Below, piece by piece: positions 31,185 to 40,973 of a stretch of DNA of 64,000 nucleotides. Both the position numbers and the translations under genes were made by a program. Within the stretch, counting starts at the first letter, position 1; every line of letters begins with the position of its first letter. The DNA comes from an uncultured Pelagibacteraceae bacterium (GTDB lineage Bacteria; Pseudomonadota; Alphaproteobacteria; Pelagibacterales; Pelagibacteraceae), in the NCBI GenBank assembly GCA_902576115.1, contig CACGUE010000005.1:1-64000 (forward strand), given 5' to 3'. The notes under the pieces were generated by a model. That model was not told the DNA's origin. It saw only the letters and a program-made list of their open reading frames with translations, and ran no database searches.

Positions 31185-32516
31185 TTATTTACCTATACAA
31201 AAATCATTGAAAATTGACCCTAGTACCTCTTCAACATCAACTTTACCTACTATCATTCCAAGATGTCTTGAAGCAAGTCTTAGATCTTCTGCTCCTTTAT
31301 CGAAGTCATGAATAAATTTTTTTTCTTGAAAATTTTTTAAATGTTCAACACAGTTTTTAAGATTAAATCTGTGTCTTTCTCTTGTAATGAAAATATCTTC
31401 AGATGATATAAATTTATTTTTTAAACTTTCTTTAATTAGATCAATGAGTTTATCTAAATTTTTTTCTTCTTTTATTGATATAAATATTGGATTATATTTT
31501 TTTATTTCTTGACTAACTTCATTAACACCTAGATCTGATTTATTTACAACCATAATTGCCTTTTTTATTGCAATTTCGTTGAAAAAGTCAGTAAAATCAA
31601 CACTTTTAGGCTCTATAACAATTATGTTTAAATCAGCATTTTCGGCCTTATTTAAAGCCAATTTAATTCCTTTTTTTTCTATTTCATCTTTTGACTCTCT
31701 TATTCCAGCAGTATCAGATAATATAACCGGAAAACCGTCTAAACTTAAATGGGCCTCAATTACATCTCTCGTGGTTCCTGCAATTTCTGAAACAATAGCA
31801 ATATCTCTTCTTGATAAATAATTTAAAAGTGAAGATTTGCCAGCATTAGCTGGACCAACAATAGCAATTTTAAAACCTTCCCTAATTCTTTCTCCTACTT
31901 TTTGGTCATTTAATATTTTTTCAATTTCATTTTTAATATTTTTAACTTCAGTATGGATATTTTCTAAAATATCATCAGGCAAATCATCTTCTGGAAAATC
32001 TATTTTTCCTTCAACATTAGATAATATTTTTATCAATCTTGACCTTAAAGAATTAAATTTTTCTGAACTTTTTCCTGACATAATTTTAATTGCTTGCTGT
32101 CTTTGAATTTCTGTTTCAGAAGATATTAAGTCAGAAATACTTTCAGCTTTTAAAAGATTTATTTTACCGTTTTGGAAAGCTATCTTGGTAAATTCACCTG
32201 GATCTGCTAATCTGCAGTTATCTACTTTTGAGATTGTGGCTTGAATAGAGTCTACAACCGCTTTGCTACCATGAACATGAAATTCAGCCATATCCTCACC
32301 TGTGTAGCTGTTTGGACCAGGAAACCATATTAAAATTCCCTCATCTATTATCTCATTACTGTTGATTTTGCTGAATTTTCTTAATGTTGCAACTCTTGGC
32401 TCTGGCACTTCTTGTTGGGTTAAATTTACAATAACATCTTTTGTTTTTGGGCCAGAAACTCTTATTACAGAAATACCAGCAATACCTGGTCCTGATGATA
32501 GGGCATATATTGTCAT
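31185..32516 (-). CDS. mnmE: tRNA modification GTPase MnmE (TrmE)
   Basis: MTIYALSSGPGIAGISVIRVSG, GPANAGKSSLLNYLSRRDIAIVSEIAGTTRDVIEA, C-terminal FCIGK. Confidence 0.97.
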   Translation of the reverse strand: MTIYALSSGPGIAGISVIRVSGPKTKDVIVNLTQQEVPEPRVATLRKFSKINSNEIIDEGILIWFPGPNSYTGEDMAEFHVHGSKAVVDSIQATISKVDNCRLADPGEFTKIAFQNGKINLLKAESISDLISSETEIQRQQAIKIMSGKSSEKFNSLRSRLIKILSNVEGKIDFPEDDLPDDILENIHTEVKNIKNEIEKILNDQKVGERIREGFKIAIVGPANAGKSSLLNYLSRRDIAIVSEIAGTTRDVIEAHLSLDGFPVILSDTAGIRESKDEIEKKGIKLALNKAENADLNIIVIEPKSVDFTDFFNEIAIKKAIMVVNKSDLGVNEVSQEIKKYNPIFISIKEEKNLDKLIDLIKESLKNKFISSEDIFITRERHRFNLKNCVEHLKNFQEKKFIHDFDKGAEDLRLASRHLGMIVGKVDVEEVLGSIFNDFCIGK

Positions 32517-32562
32517 TATAACAATTATAGCTAGTATTGAATTTAAATATATAATTTTTTCT

Positions 32563-33402
32563 ATGATTATTTGGATCGCCTCTTACCCCAAATGCGGAAA
32601 TACCTGGATAAGATCTTTGCTATCAGCTTATTATTTTTCTAAAGACGGAGAATTTGAATTTAGTCTTTTGAAAAATATTAAGCAATTTCCAAGCATAGAT
32701 TTTTTTCAAAAAAATATTGATAGTGTTGAAGAGGCATCTGCAAATTGGATACCTATTCAAAAAAAAATTAAAGAAACAAATAAAGTATATTTTCTAAAAA
32801 CACACAATGTATTTGGCTCTTATAAAGGAAATAGTTTTACATCACCTGAATACACTTTAGGTGCGATAAATATTGTAAGAGATCCAAGAAATGTAATTAC
32901 ATCTTTAATGAATCATTTTTCAATAAAAGAAGAAGAAGCACTTAAATTAATAAGTAACGTTAATAGAAATTTAAGGGATCGCAATGATAAAAATAATTAT
33001 GCAACATATTCTTTCATTAGCTCTTGGAACAATAATTATAATTCTTGGAAATTTACAAAAAATATAAATAAAATTCTTATAAAATATGAAGATTTAGAAG
33101 ATGATATTGAAAGAAGCTTCACGAGAATAATAGAATTTACAAATAAAATAATGAGGAAAGAGAATAAAATAGATATTAAGAGACTTAAGAGATCAATTGA
33201 GACAACAAGTTTTGATTTACTTAAAAAAAAAGAGGAGAAAGAGGGTTTTGATGAAGCTATATATTCTTCAGATGATGGAAAGAATAAGTCATTCTTTAAT
33301 TTGGGTAAGAAAAATGATTATAAAAAACTTTTAAAAAAAAAAACTGTTCAATCAATAGAAGATATTTTTAAAAAAGAAATGAAAGAACTTGGGTACCTAT
33401 AA
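32563..33402 (+). CDS. Sulfotransferase-domain protein
   Basis: MIIWIASYPKCGNTWIRSLLSAYY (5'-PSB-like loop), INIVRDPRNVITSLMNHF (3'-PB-like). ATG at 32563 chosen; longer ORF from 32362 overlaps mnmE and is not supported. Confidence 0.88.
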   Translation: MIIWIASYPKCGNTWIRSLLSAYYFSKDGEFEFSLLKNIKQFPSIDFFQKNIDSVEEASANWIPIQKKIKETNKVYFLKTHNVFGSYKGNSFTSPEYTLGAINIVRDPRNVITSLMNHFSIKEEEALKLISNVNRNLRDRNDKNNYATYSFISSWNNNYNSWKFTKNINKILIKYEDLEDDIERSFTRIIEFTNKIMRKENKIDIKRLKRSIETTSFDLLKKKEEKEGFDEAIYSSDDGKNKSFFNLGKKNDYKKLLKKKTVQSIEDIFKKEMKELGYL

Positions 33403-33404
33403 TA

Positions 33405-34676
33405 TTAAGAAGGTTTATTCATTGAATTGAAAAAATCTGAGTTATTTTTTGTTTCTTTCAATTTAGAATTTATAAATTCAATTGCATCCATAGAACCCAT
33501 TGGAGCTATAATTCTTCTTAGAACATTCATTTTTTGAAGGTCATTTTTTTCAAATATTAGTTCTTCCCTTCTTGTTCCTGATTTAGTTATATCGATAGCT
33601 GGGAATATTCTTTTTTCAGAGATTTTTCTATCTAATATTGTTTCACTATTACCAGTCCCTTTAAATTCCTCAAATATTACCTCATCCATTCTGCTACCAG
33701 TATCGATAAGGGCTGTAGCAATAATTGTTAAGGATCCGCCTTCTTCAATATTTCTTGCTGCACCAAAAAATCTTTTAGGCCGTTGTAGGGCATTTGCATC
33801 AACACCACCTGTTAATACTTTTCCAGAACTTGGGACAACAGCATTATAAGCTCTTCCTAATCTTGTTATAGAGTCTAAAAGTATAACAACATCTTTTTTA
33901 TGCTCGGTTAATCTCTTTGCTTTCTCTATAACCATTTCAGCAACAGCAACGTGTCTTTGGGCAGGTTCGTCAAAAGTTGAGCTAATAACTTCACCTTTTA
34001 CAGTTCTTTGCATATCTGTTACTTCTTCTGGTCTTTCATCAATTAATAATACCATCAAGTAACACTCTGGGTGATTTGCAGTTATTGAATTTGCTATGCT
34101 TTGTAAGATCATTGTTTTACCAGCTTTAGGGGGTGAAATAATTAATGATCTTTGTCCTTTTCCAATTGGGCTAACTAAATCAATTAATCTTGGAGTTAAA
34201 TCTACTTTCTTATCAACCTTTACTGTCTCAACTTCCATTACTAGCTGCTTGTTTGGATAAAGTGGCGTTAAATTGTCAAAAGCTATTTTATGTTTAAACT
34301 TTTCTGTTTCTTCAAAATTAATTTTACTTACCTGGAGTAATGCAAAGTATCTTTCTCCATCCTTAGGCGCTCTAATTGGCCCTTCAACTGTATCCCCAGT
34401 TCTTAATCCAAATCTTCTTATTTGGTTGGGACTAACATAAATATCATCAGCTCCTGGCAGGTAATTAGACTCCATTGCTCTTAAAAAGCCAAAACCGTCT
34501 TGAAGTAATTGAAGAACTCCACCTCCAGTAATTTCCTCTCCTTTTTCCGCAAGTTTTTTTAAAATAGCAAAATAAATTTCTTGTCTTCTCAATGTGCTAG
34601 CATTTTCTATCCCTAAATTTTCAGCTTCATTGATTAACTGCTCTGAACTTTTTTCTTTTAATTCTTGTATATTCAT
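33405..34676 (-). CDS. rho: Transcription termination factor Rho
   Basis: [49 protein letters not shown]. Confidence 0.98.
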   Translation of the reverse strand: MNIQELKEKSSEQLINEAENLGIENASTLRRQEIYFAILKKLAEKGEEITGGGVLQLLQDGFGFLRAMESNYLPGADDIYVSPNQIRRFGLRTGDTVEGPIRAPKDGERYFALLQVSKINFEETEKFKHKIAFDNLTPLYPNKQLVMEVETVKVDKKVDLTPRLIDLVSPIGKGQRSLIISPPKAGKTMILQSIANSITANHPECYLMVLLIDERPEEVTDMQRTVKGEVISSTFDEPAQRHVAVAEMVIEKAKRLTEHKKDVVILLDSITRLGRAYNAVVPSSGKVLTGGVDANALQRPKRFFGAARNIEEGGSLTIIATALIDTGSRMDEVIFEEFKGTGNSETILDRKISEKRIFPAIDITKSGTRREELIFEKNDLQKMNVLRRIIAPMGSMDAIEFINSKLKETKNNSDFFNSMNKPS

Positions 34677-34735
34677 AATGGGAGATTTTTTATAAGATTA
34701 ATATAATATAGTTATGTGTTTACAAGATTTCAAGT

Positions 34736-35170
34736 CTATAAAGGCTTAAAAACAACAACAAAAACTATCAAAATAAGTAGTAATGTTGGTATTTCATTTA
34801 TAAATCTGTAGAATTTATGACTATGTGTATTTTGATCTATTTTAAATTGGGCAAGGATTCTACCAAGATAAAAATGGTAAAGTGTCAAAATAGTTACAAA
34901 AATTAATTTTAATATCATCCAAGTTTGTCCTATTTGTTGAAATCCAATACTATGAATTAAAATGATACCAAAAATCCATGAAAGAATCATGGCCGGAGTC
35001 ATTATATATAAGAATAATTTTCTTTCCATTGTCTTAAATATTTCTGAGGTTTTTTCTTCAGAAGTATTTTGAGCATGGTAAACAAATATCCTAGGTAAAT
35101 ATAGAAGTCCTACCATCCAAGATATAACTGAAATTAAATGTAAAGACTTAAACAATAAATAAGAATTCAT
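34736..35170 (-). CDS. hemJ: Protoporphyrinogen oxidase HemJ
   Basis: Small polytopic protein, FKSLHLISVISWMVGLLYLPRIFVYHA; clustered with hemH and hemE. Confidence 0.9.
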   Translation of the reverse strand: MNSYLLFKSLHLISVISWMVGLLYLPRIFVYHAQNTSEEKTSEIFKTMERKLFLYIMTPAMILSWIFGIILIHSIGFQQIGQTWMILKLIFVTILTLYHFYLGRILAQFKIDQNTHSHKFYRFINEIPTLLLILIVFVVVFKPL

Positions 35171-35172
35171 TA

Positions 35173-36165
35173 TTATATTTTTTTTTCAATCAAATTTTTT
35201 AACAAAAGTATATGATCCTCATTATCATTCAAACAGGGAACCATATCGAAATTTTCTCCTCCGGACTCCATGAAGCTCTCTTTGCCTTGTATAAGTATTT
35301 CTTCTAATGTTTCTACACAATCTGATGAAAAACCAGGGCATATTGCAAGAACATTTTTTTTTCCATGTTTTGGGAGCTCTTCCAAAGTTTTGTCTGTGTA
35401 AGGCTGTAACCATTCCTGTGGTCCAAATCTTGATTGGAATGTCGTTTTAATTTCAACAGAATTGAACTTTTCATTAATAAGCCTCGTAGTTTTATGACAA
35501 TAACAGTGATATGGATCACCTTTATCAAAATATTTTTTTGGGATCCCGTGATAAGAAGCCAATATCAAATCCGGTTTCCAATCAATCTCACTGATTTTTT
35601 TATTTATAGATTTTACTAATGCTTCTATATAAAGTGGATTAGATTCGTAATGTGGTATTATTTGTAAAGACGGTTGCCATCTCATGTTCATTAGCGTTCT
35701 GTAAACCTCGTCACAAACTGTTGCCGTGGTAGCACCAGCATATTGGGGATACAATGGTAAAATTATTAAATTTTCACATCCATCTGAATGTAATTTTTCT
35801 ATTTTACTCTTAATACTTGGATTTCCATATCTCATAGCAAAATCTATGATTAAATTTTTGCTTTTAAAATGCTTAGAAGTCTTCTCCGCTTGTTCTTTTG
35901 TGTAATAAAGCAATGGAGACATATTTTTATCTTTCATCCAAATTTCTTTATATGCTTTAGCAGTTTTAGAGGGCCTAAAAGTTAAAATAAAAAGATTAAG
36001 AATTATTTGCCAAATAATTGGATTAACTTCGATTACTCTCCTGTCAGATAAAAATTCTTTTAGGTATTTCCTTATATCAAACCAATTAGTAGAATCTGGA
36101 GTTCCTAAGTTAATCAATAATACTCCAGTTCTTCCAAATTTTACAGGTGGATGTTCTTGTTTCAT
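35173..36165 (-). CDS. hemH: Ferrochelatase
   Basis: GVLLINLGTPDSTNWFDIRKYLKEFLSDRRVIE; LASYHGIPKKYFDKGDPYHCYC. Confidence 0.96.
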   Translation of the reverse strand: MKQEHPPVKFGRTGVLLINLGTPDSTNWFDIRKYLKEFLSDRRVIEVNPIIWQIILNLFILTFRPSKTAKAYKEIWMKDKNMSPLLYYTKEQAEKTSKHFKSKNLIIDFAMRYGNPSIKSKIEKLHSDGCENLIILPLYPQYAGATTATVCDEVYRTLMNMRWQPSLQIIPHYESNPLYIEALVKSINKKISEIDWKPDLILASYHGIPKKYFDKGDPYHCYCHKTTRLINEKFNSVEIKTTFQSRFGPQEWLQPYTDKTLEELPKHGKKNVLAICPGFSSDCVETLEEILIQGKESFMESGGENFDMVPCLNDNEDHILLLKNLIEKKI

Positions 36166-37163
36166 TTATAGTTTCTCACTATTTCTACAAGTTCGTAGAC
36201 CATATCAATTTCCGTTTCGGGCAGAATACCATGCCCTAAGTTAAAGACATAAGGGTGATCTCTAAATATTTCTAGATATTTTTTGATTTGTTTTTTTAGA
36301 TTTTCTTTATTCGATAAAAGAATCTTGGGATCCAAACCTCCTTGTATGGGTATATCCAAAGATTTTATTAATTTTTGAGGATCTACGTTATAATCAATAT
36401 TTATCATACTAGGCTTAACAATTTTAGTGAATTTAGAATAATCGGAGATACCTCTTGGAAAGCATATAACAGGCACACCTAATTTTTTTACATGATTTAC
36501 TAAAGATAATGTTGGATAATATAAAAATCTGTCAAAATCATTTTGAATCAAACCAGCCCAACTATCAAAAATTTGAATTATAGTTGCTCCAGCATTAATT
36601 TGGTTTTCTATGTGGATCTTAATGAATTTGTCCAATAAATTTAAAACTTCATTGATTAAGATTTCATCCTTAAAAAAGTCTTCCTGCAAACCGTTTTTAG
36701 GTGAAATTTTATTAATCATGTATACTAGCAAAGTCCATGGTGCGCCCACAAAACCAATTAAGTCTCTGTTTTCAATTTCTTTACAATTTTTAAGATTAGT
36801 TAATAATTTATATATGGGTGATAAATTTTCTGTAAATTCGTTTTTACTTACATTGAACAGTTTTTTTAATTCAATGTTTCCTAAAGTGGGACCAAGATTT
36901 TTTTTAAATTCAACATTTTGACCTATTCCATAAGGGATCATTAATATATCTGAGAATATTATTGCAGCATCAAAACCAAATCTTTTTATTGGCTGCAATG
37001 TTATCTCTTGAGCTAAAGTATGATTTAGACATAGTTTGATGAAGTCTGGATTTGATTTTCTAATTTCTCTAAACTCAGGTAAATATCTTCCAGCTTGTCT
37101 CATTAACCAAATAGGGTTAATTTTTGTACTTTTATTTATTAAACATTCTTTTATTGGTGTCAT
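36162..37163 (-). CDS. hemE: Uroporphyrinogen decarboxylase
   Basis: PIWLMRQAGRYLPEFREIR; FSDILMIPYGIG; NLGHGILPETE. Confidence 0.97.
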   Translation of the reverse strand: MTPIKECLINKSTKINPIWLMRQAGRYLPEFREIRKSNPDFIKLCLNHTLAQEITLQPIKRFGFDAAIIFSDILMIPYGIGQNVEFKKNLGPTLGNIELKKLFNVSKNEFTENLSPIYKLLTNLKNCKEIENRDLIGFVGAPWTLLVYMINKISPKNGLQEDFFKDEILINEVLNLLDKFIKIHIENQINAGATIIQIFDSWAGLIQNDFDRFLYYPTLSLVNHVKKLGVPVICFPRGISDYSKFTKIVKPSMINIDYNVDPQKLIKSLDIPIQGGLDPKILLSNKENLKKQIKKYLEIFRDHPYVFNLGHGILPETEIDMVYELVEIVRNYK

Positions 37164-37444
37164 TTATAATAAGATAATTATATTTAGTATTTATTATTAG
37201 TATGTATTGTTGATAACGTAAATTACTCAATTTCAACATTTTATTAACCTTTTATACATATCTCCGTTTAAAAAACCCTTAAAAAACATATCTATTTAAT
37301 TATTTAACTAAACTTTAAAATTGTTAATAAGTTATGCACATTAATTTTAATGTTAATTAAATGACCAAAAAAAAAGTTTTTCTTAGAATTTTAATAAATG
37401 GGAGTTATTTTTTAAATCTAAGTTAATTTATAAACAATTTATAC
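37164..37444. other. Candidate chromosomal replication origin (oriC) between divergent hemE and ppsR
   Basis: 281-bp AT-rich gap; DnaA-box-like TTATGCACA (37332-37340, matches TTATNCACA), plus one-mismatch boxes TTATTAACA (- strand 37322-37330), TTATCAACA (- strand 37208-37216), TTATACATA (37252-37260), TTATAAACA (37428-37436); alphaproteobacterial origin synteny and transcription diverges from here. Confidence 0.72.
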
Positions 37445-38266
37445 ATGAAAAACACACACCAAATATTTTTAATTTCTGACTCAACTGGGGAGACGTTAGA
37501 CAGAATTTTTATGGCTTTAAAAGCTCAGTTTAACAATTTTAATTATGAGTTAAACCAATTTTCTTTTACCCGAACTGAGAGTCAAATATCTACTATTCTT
37601 AAAAGTGCAAAAAAACAAGATAGTCCCATTATACTATACACCGTAGTTAATAGTAAACTTGCGAAGTACCTTGCTGAAGAAGCAAATCATATTAATATAC
37701 CATGTTTTGGTGTTCTGGGGGACTTAATTTTAAATTTTTCAAAAATTTTAAACCAAAAAGCAACTCACAAACCTAGTGGTCAACATGTTTTAGATGAAGA
37801 ATATTACAAACGAATTGAAGCAATCCAATTTACAATGAACCATGATGATGGAAATCAAACAGAAAATATACTTGAATCGGATATTATATTAATTGGTGTT
37901 AGTAGAACGAGCAAAACACCAACTTCTATTTATTTGGCGAATAAAGGCCTTAAAACTTCTAATATACCACTGGTAAATGAAATGCATATACCGAGAGGTG
38001 TAATCGAGTCGAAAAATCTATGTGTTGTTGGTTTGGTAACAGAAGCCGAAAGATTATATGATATTAGACGAAATAGACTTAACTCGCTTAAAGAAAATGA
38101 AGCATCTGATTATACGGACTTAGAAAAAATTAAATTTGAAGTGGAACAATCAAAAAAAATTTTTAAAAAAAACAAGTGGCCCACTATAGATGTGACTAGA
38201 AAATCGGTTGAGGAAACTGCTGCTTCAATTATCAAAATATATGAAATAAAGAATAGAAATGCATAA
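37445..38266 (+). CDS. Pyruvate,phosphate dikinase / PEP synthase regulatory protein (DUF299)
   Basis: IFLISDSTGETLDRIFMALKAQF; ILIGVSRTSKTPTSIYLANKGLKTSNIPLV. Confidence 0.93.
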   Translation: MKNTHQIFLISDSTGETLDRIFMALKAQFNNFNYELNQFSFTRTESQISTILKSAKKQDSPIILYTVVNSKLAKYLAEEANHINIPCFGVLGDLILNFSKILNQKATHKPSGQHVLDEEYYKRIEAIQFTMNHDDGNQTENILESDIILIGVSRTSKTPTSIYLANKGLKTSNIPLVNEMHIPRGVIESKNLCVVGLVTEAERLYDIRRNRLNSLKENEASDYTDLEKIKFEVEQSKKIFKKNKWPTIDVTRKSVEETAASIIKIYEIKNRNA

Positions 38267-38840
38267 ATTGATTTTAGCATCAAAAAGCAAAGTAAGACAT
38301 AAAATTCTGTCAAAATATAACATTGAATGTATAATTGAACACTCAAATGTTGACGAAGATCCAGTAAAGCAAAGTTTACTAAATGAAGGTGCAACTCCAG
38401 AAATTATCTCAAAAAATTTAGCTGAATTGAAAGCAAATAAAGTAAGCCAAAAATTACATGATCAGCTAGTTTTGGGAGCTGACAGTGTTATAGACTTAAA
38501 CGGAGAGTTAATTTCTAAACCTGAAAATAGAAAGCAAGCATTCAATATTTTGAAAAAATTAAATGGGAAAACACATCATTTAATAAGCTCTGCATGTATA
38601 TCAATAAATGGATCAATGGTTTGGAATTATACGGATAAAGCAAATTTAACTATGAAGGAATTTACCGAAGGTGACCTAAAAGAATATTTAAAAAAAATAA
38701 CTGACGAAAATTTATATGCCTATAATGTCTACCAAATAGAAGGTGAAGGAAGAAATCTATTTTCTAGAATCGATGGAGATGAAAATACAATTATGGGCCT
38801 TCCCGTTGATAAAATTAAACAATATATTGAGGGTAAATAG
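38259..38840 (+). CDS. maf: Maf-like nucleotide pyrophosphatase
   Basis: LILASKSKVRHKILSKYNI; LGADSVIDLNGELISKPENRKQAFNILKKLNGKTHHLISS. Confidence 0.92.
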   Translation: MHKLILASKSKVRHKILSKYNIECIIEHSNVDEDPVKQSLLNEGATPEIISKNLAELKANKVSQKLHDQLVLGADSVIDLNGELISKPENRKQAFNILKKLNGKTHHLISSACISINGSMVWNYTDKANLTMKEFTEGDLKEYLKKITDENLYAYNVYQIEGEGRNLFSRIDGDENTIMGLPVDKIKQYIEGK

Positions 38841-39634
38841 TGAAAAAATATTTAGTTGTTGGAAATCCCATTGAACATTCATTGTCTCCAAAACTTCAAA
38901 ATTTTTGGTTAAATTCTAATAACATTGAGGCAATTTATGGAAAATTACAGGCATATGATGACGATTTAAAAGAATTATGTAGTAGTATAAAAAATGGCCA
39001 ATTAAACGGCCTTAATATTACTGTGCCTTATAAAAAAAAAATTATTCCTCATTTAGATGTACTAAGTGGCCATGCACTTAGAACTCAATCTGTAAACACA
39101 GTTTGTCTGAGTAACGGAAATGTTACTGGCTACAATACCGATATAGATGGATTTGAGCTTAGCCTAAAAAAATTAAATTACGATGTTAGCAATAAAAAAA
39201 TAATCATTTTAGGAGCAGGAGGAGTTGTACCTTCAATAATATATGCTTTAAAAAAAATGAATGCTCCACAGATTTATTTAAGTAACAGAACTAAAGAGAA
39301 GGCACAAATTTTAAAAAATTTATTTGATGGAATAGAAGTTATAGATTGGGGAATACTCCCTGACTTTGATATGATTATTAATGCTACTAGCCTAGGATTA
39401 AAAGAAAATGATAAATTTGAAATTGATTTTTCAAAAGTAGGAAATAAAAAACTATTTTTTGATGTTATTTATAATCCGTTCAACACCAACTTTTCTCAAG
39501 CTGGAAATAAACCAGGAAATATTATAGAGAATGGTTTAAATATGTTCTTATTCCAAGCACAAAAAGCATTTAGTATATGGCATAATATAGAACCTAAGAT
39601 TGATAAAGAAGTAATAAAATTTTTACAAAGTTAA
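38840..39634 (+). CDS. aroE: Shikimate dehydrogenase
   Basis: YLVVGNPIEHSLSPKLQNFW; GLNITVPYKKKIIPHLD; ILGAGGVVPSIIYALK. Confidence 0.95.
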   Translation: MKKYLVVGNPIEHSLSPKLQNFWLNSNNIEAIYGKLQAYDDDLKELCSSIKNGQLNGLNITVPYKKKIIPHLDVLSGHALRTQSVNTVCLSNGNVTGYNTDIDGFELSLKKLNYDVSNKKIIILGAGGVVPSIIYALKKMNAPQIYLSNRTKEKAQILKNLFDGIEVIDWGILPDFDMIINATSLGLKENDKFEIDFSKVGNKKLFFDVIYNPFNTNFSQAGNKPGNIIENGLNMFLFQAQKAFSIWHNIEPKIDKEVIKFLQS

Positions 39635-39636
39635 AA

Positions 39637-40380
39637 TTGGTGAGACTTAATAATAAAATTGCAATAATAACAGGTTCGGCCTCTGGTTTTGGTAAAGGCA
39701 TAGCAAAAAAATTTACGGAAGAGGGTGCTCATTTAATATTGGTTGATCTAAATTCAAAATTATTAAAACAAGTTTCTAAAAATTTATCACAAGATTACTT
39801 TGTTGCCGATGTATCTAAAGCGCAAAATTTTAAGTCCCTATTAAAATATGCTTATAAAAAGTACGATTCTGTTGATATATTTGTAAATAATGCTGGGATA
39901 ACTCACAAACCTAAACCAATGGAAAATGTAAGTGAAAAAGAATTTGACAAAGTATTCAATGTAAATGCAAAGTCAGTTTATTATTGTGGAAAATATTTTG
40001 TGCCAAAAATGAAAAAAATAAAAAGAGGTGTTATCTTAAATGTTGCATCAACAGCAGGATTATCTCCAAGACCTAAATTGAATTGGTATAATGCAAGCAA
40101 AGGCTGGATGATTACAGCAACAAAAGCTATGGCCGTAGAATTAGCTCCTTTTAAAGTAAGAGTTAATGCTATTGCACCTGTCGCAGGAAAGACACCTTTA
40201 TTAAAATCATTTATGGGAGGTAATACGCCAAAAAAAAAACAAGCTTTTCTATCTACAATCCCAATAGGTAGATTTTCTACACCTAAGGATATGGGGAACG
40301 CTGCATGTTTTTTGTGTTCTGATGAAGCAAGCATGATAACCGGAACAGTTTTGGAAGTTGATGGCGGAAGATGTATTTAA
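39637..40380 (+). CDS. SDR-family oxidoreductase (FabG-like)
   Basis: TGSASGFGKGIAKKF, NNAGITHKP, YNASKGWMITATKAMAVELAP; non-ATG start (TTG/GTG). Confidence 0.93.
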   Translation: MVRLNNKIAIITGSASGFGKGIAKKFTEEGAHLILVDLNSKLLKQVSKNLSQDYFVADVSKAQNFKSLLKYAYKKYDSVDIFVNNAGITHKPKPMENVSEKEFDKVFNVNAKSVYYCGKYFVPKMKKIKRGVILNVASTAGLSPRPKLNWYNASKGWMITATKAMAVELAPFKVRVNAIAPVAGKTPLLKSFMGGNTPKKKQAFLSTIPIGRFSTPKDMGNAACFLCSDEASMITGTVLEVDGGRCI

Positions 40381-40385
40381 TTTAA

Positions 40386-40973
40386 ATGATTAGAGTTGGA
40401 GTTATAGGAGGAATTGGATCTGGTAAATCATTTATATCTAAACTTTTTAAATCACCTGTTTTTAACGCAGATAGGGAAGTAGAAATTCTATATAAAAATA
40501 ATTTGGAATGTTTCAAGAAATTAAGAAAAAAACTTCCTAGATTTGTAAAATCTTTCCCTATATCAAAAAATCAATTAATAAATGCAATTAATGATGATAA
40601 AAAAAATCTAAAAAAAATTTCTAAAGTAGTTCACCCTTTAGTTAGAAAGCAAATGAAATTATTTTTAAATAAAAATAAAAAAAATAAAATTATAGTTCTA
40701 GACATACCCCTATTAATAGAAAATAAACTTTATAATAAAAGAGATATTTTAATATTTGTAAAATCAAATCAAAACAAAGTAATAAATAGATTAAAAAAAA
40801 GAAAAAATTATAACAAAAAAATTCTTATAAATTTAAGAAAAAACCAAACTGATCTGTTAGAAAAAAAAAAATTAGCAAATTATATTGTCGATAATAATTT
40901 TAGTCCAAATATAATGAGAAAAAAAATTAAAGCTTTAAAAAATAAAATTTTAAATGAAAGAAATTGTACTTGA
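40386..40973 (+). CDS. coaE: Dephospho-CoA kinase
   Basis: GVIGGIGSGKSFISKLF; IVLDIPLLIENKLY. Confidence 0.92.
   Translation: MIRVGVIGGIGSGKSFISKLFKSPVFNADREVEILYKNNLECFKKLRKKLPRFVKSFPISKNQLINAINDDKKNLKKISKVVHPLVRKQMKLFLNKNKKNKIIVLDIPLLIENKLYNKRDILIFVKSNQNKVINRLKKRKNYNKKILINLRKNQTDLLEKKKLANYIVDNNFSPNIMRKKIKALKNKILNERNCT

Noticed and set aside
32362-32562. N-terminal extension of the sulfotransferase ORF
   Set aside because: The extension is antisense mnmE; sulfotransferase homology starts exactly at ATG 32563.
35225-35619. Alternative-frame ORFs inside hemH
   Set aside because: Out-of-frame or antisense shadows of a confident ferrochelatase gene.
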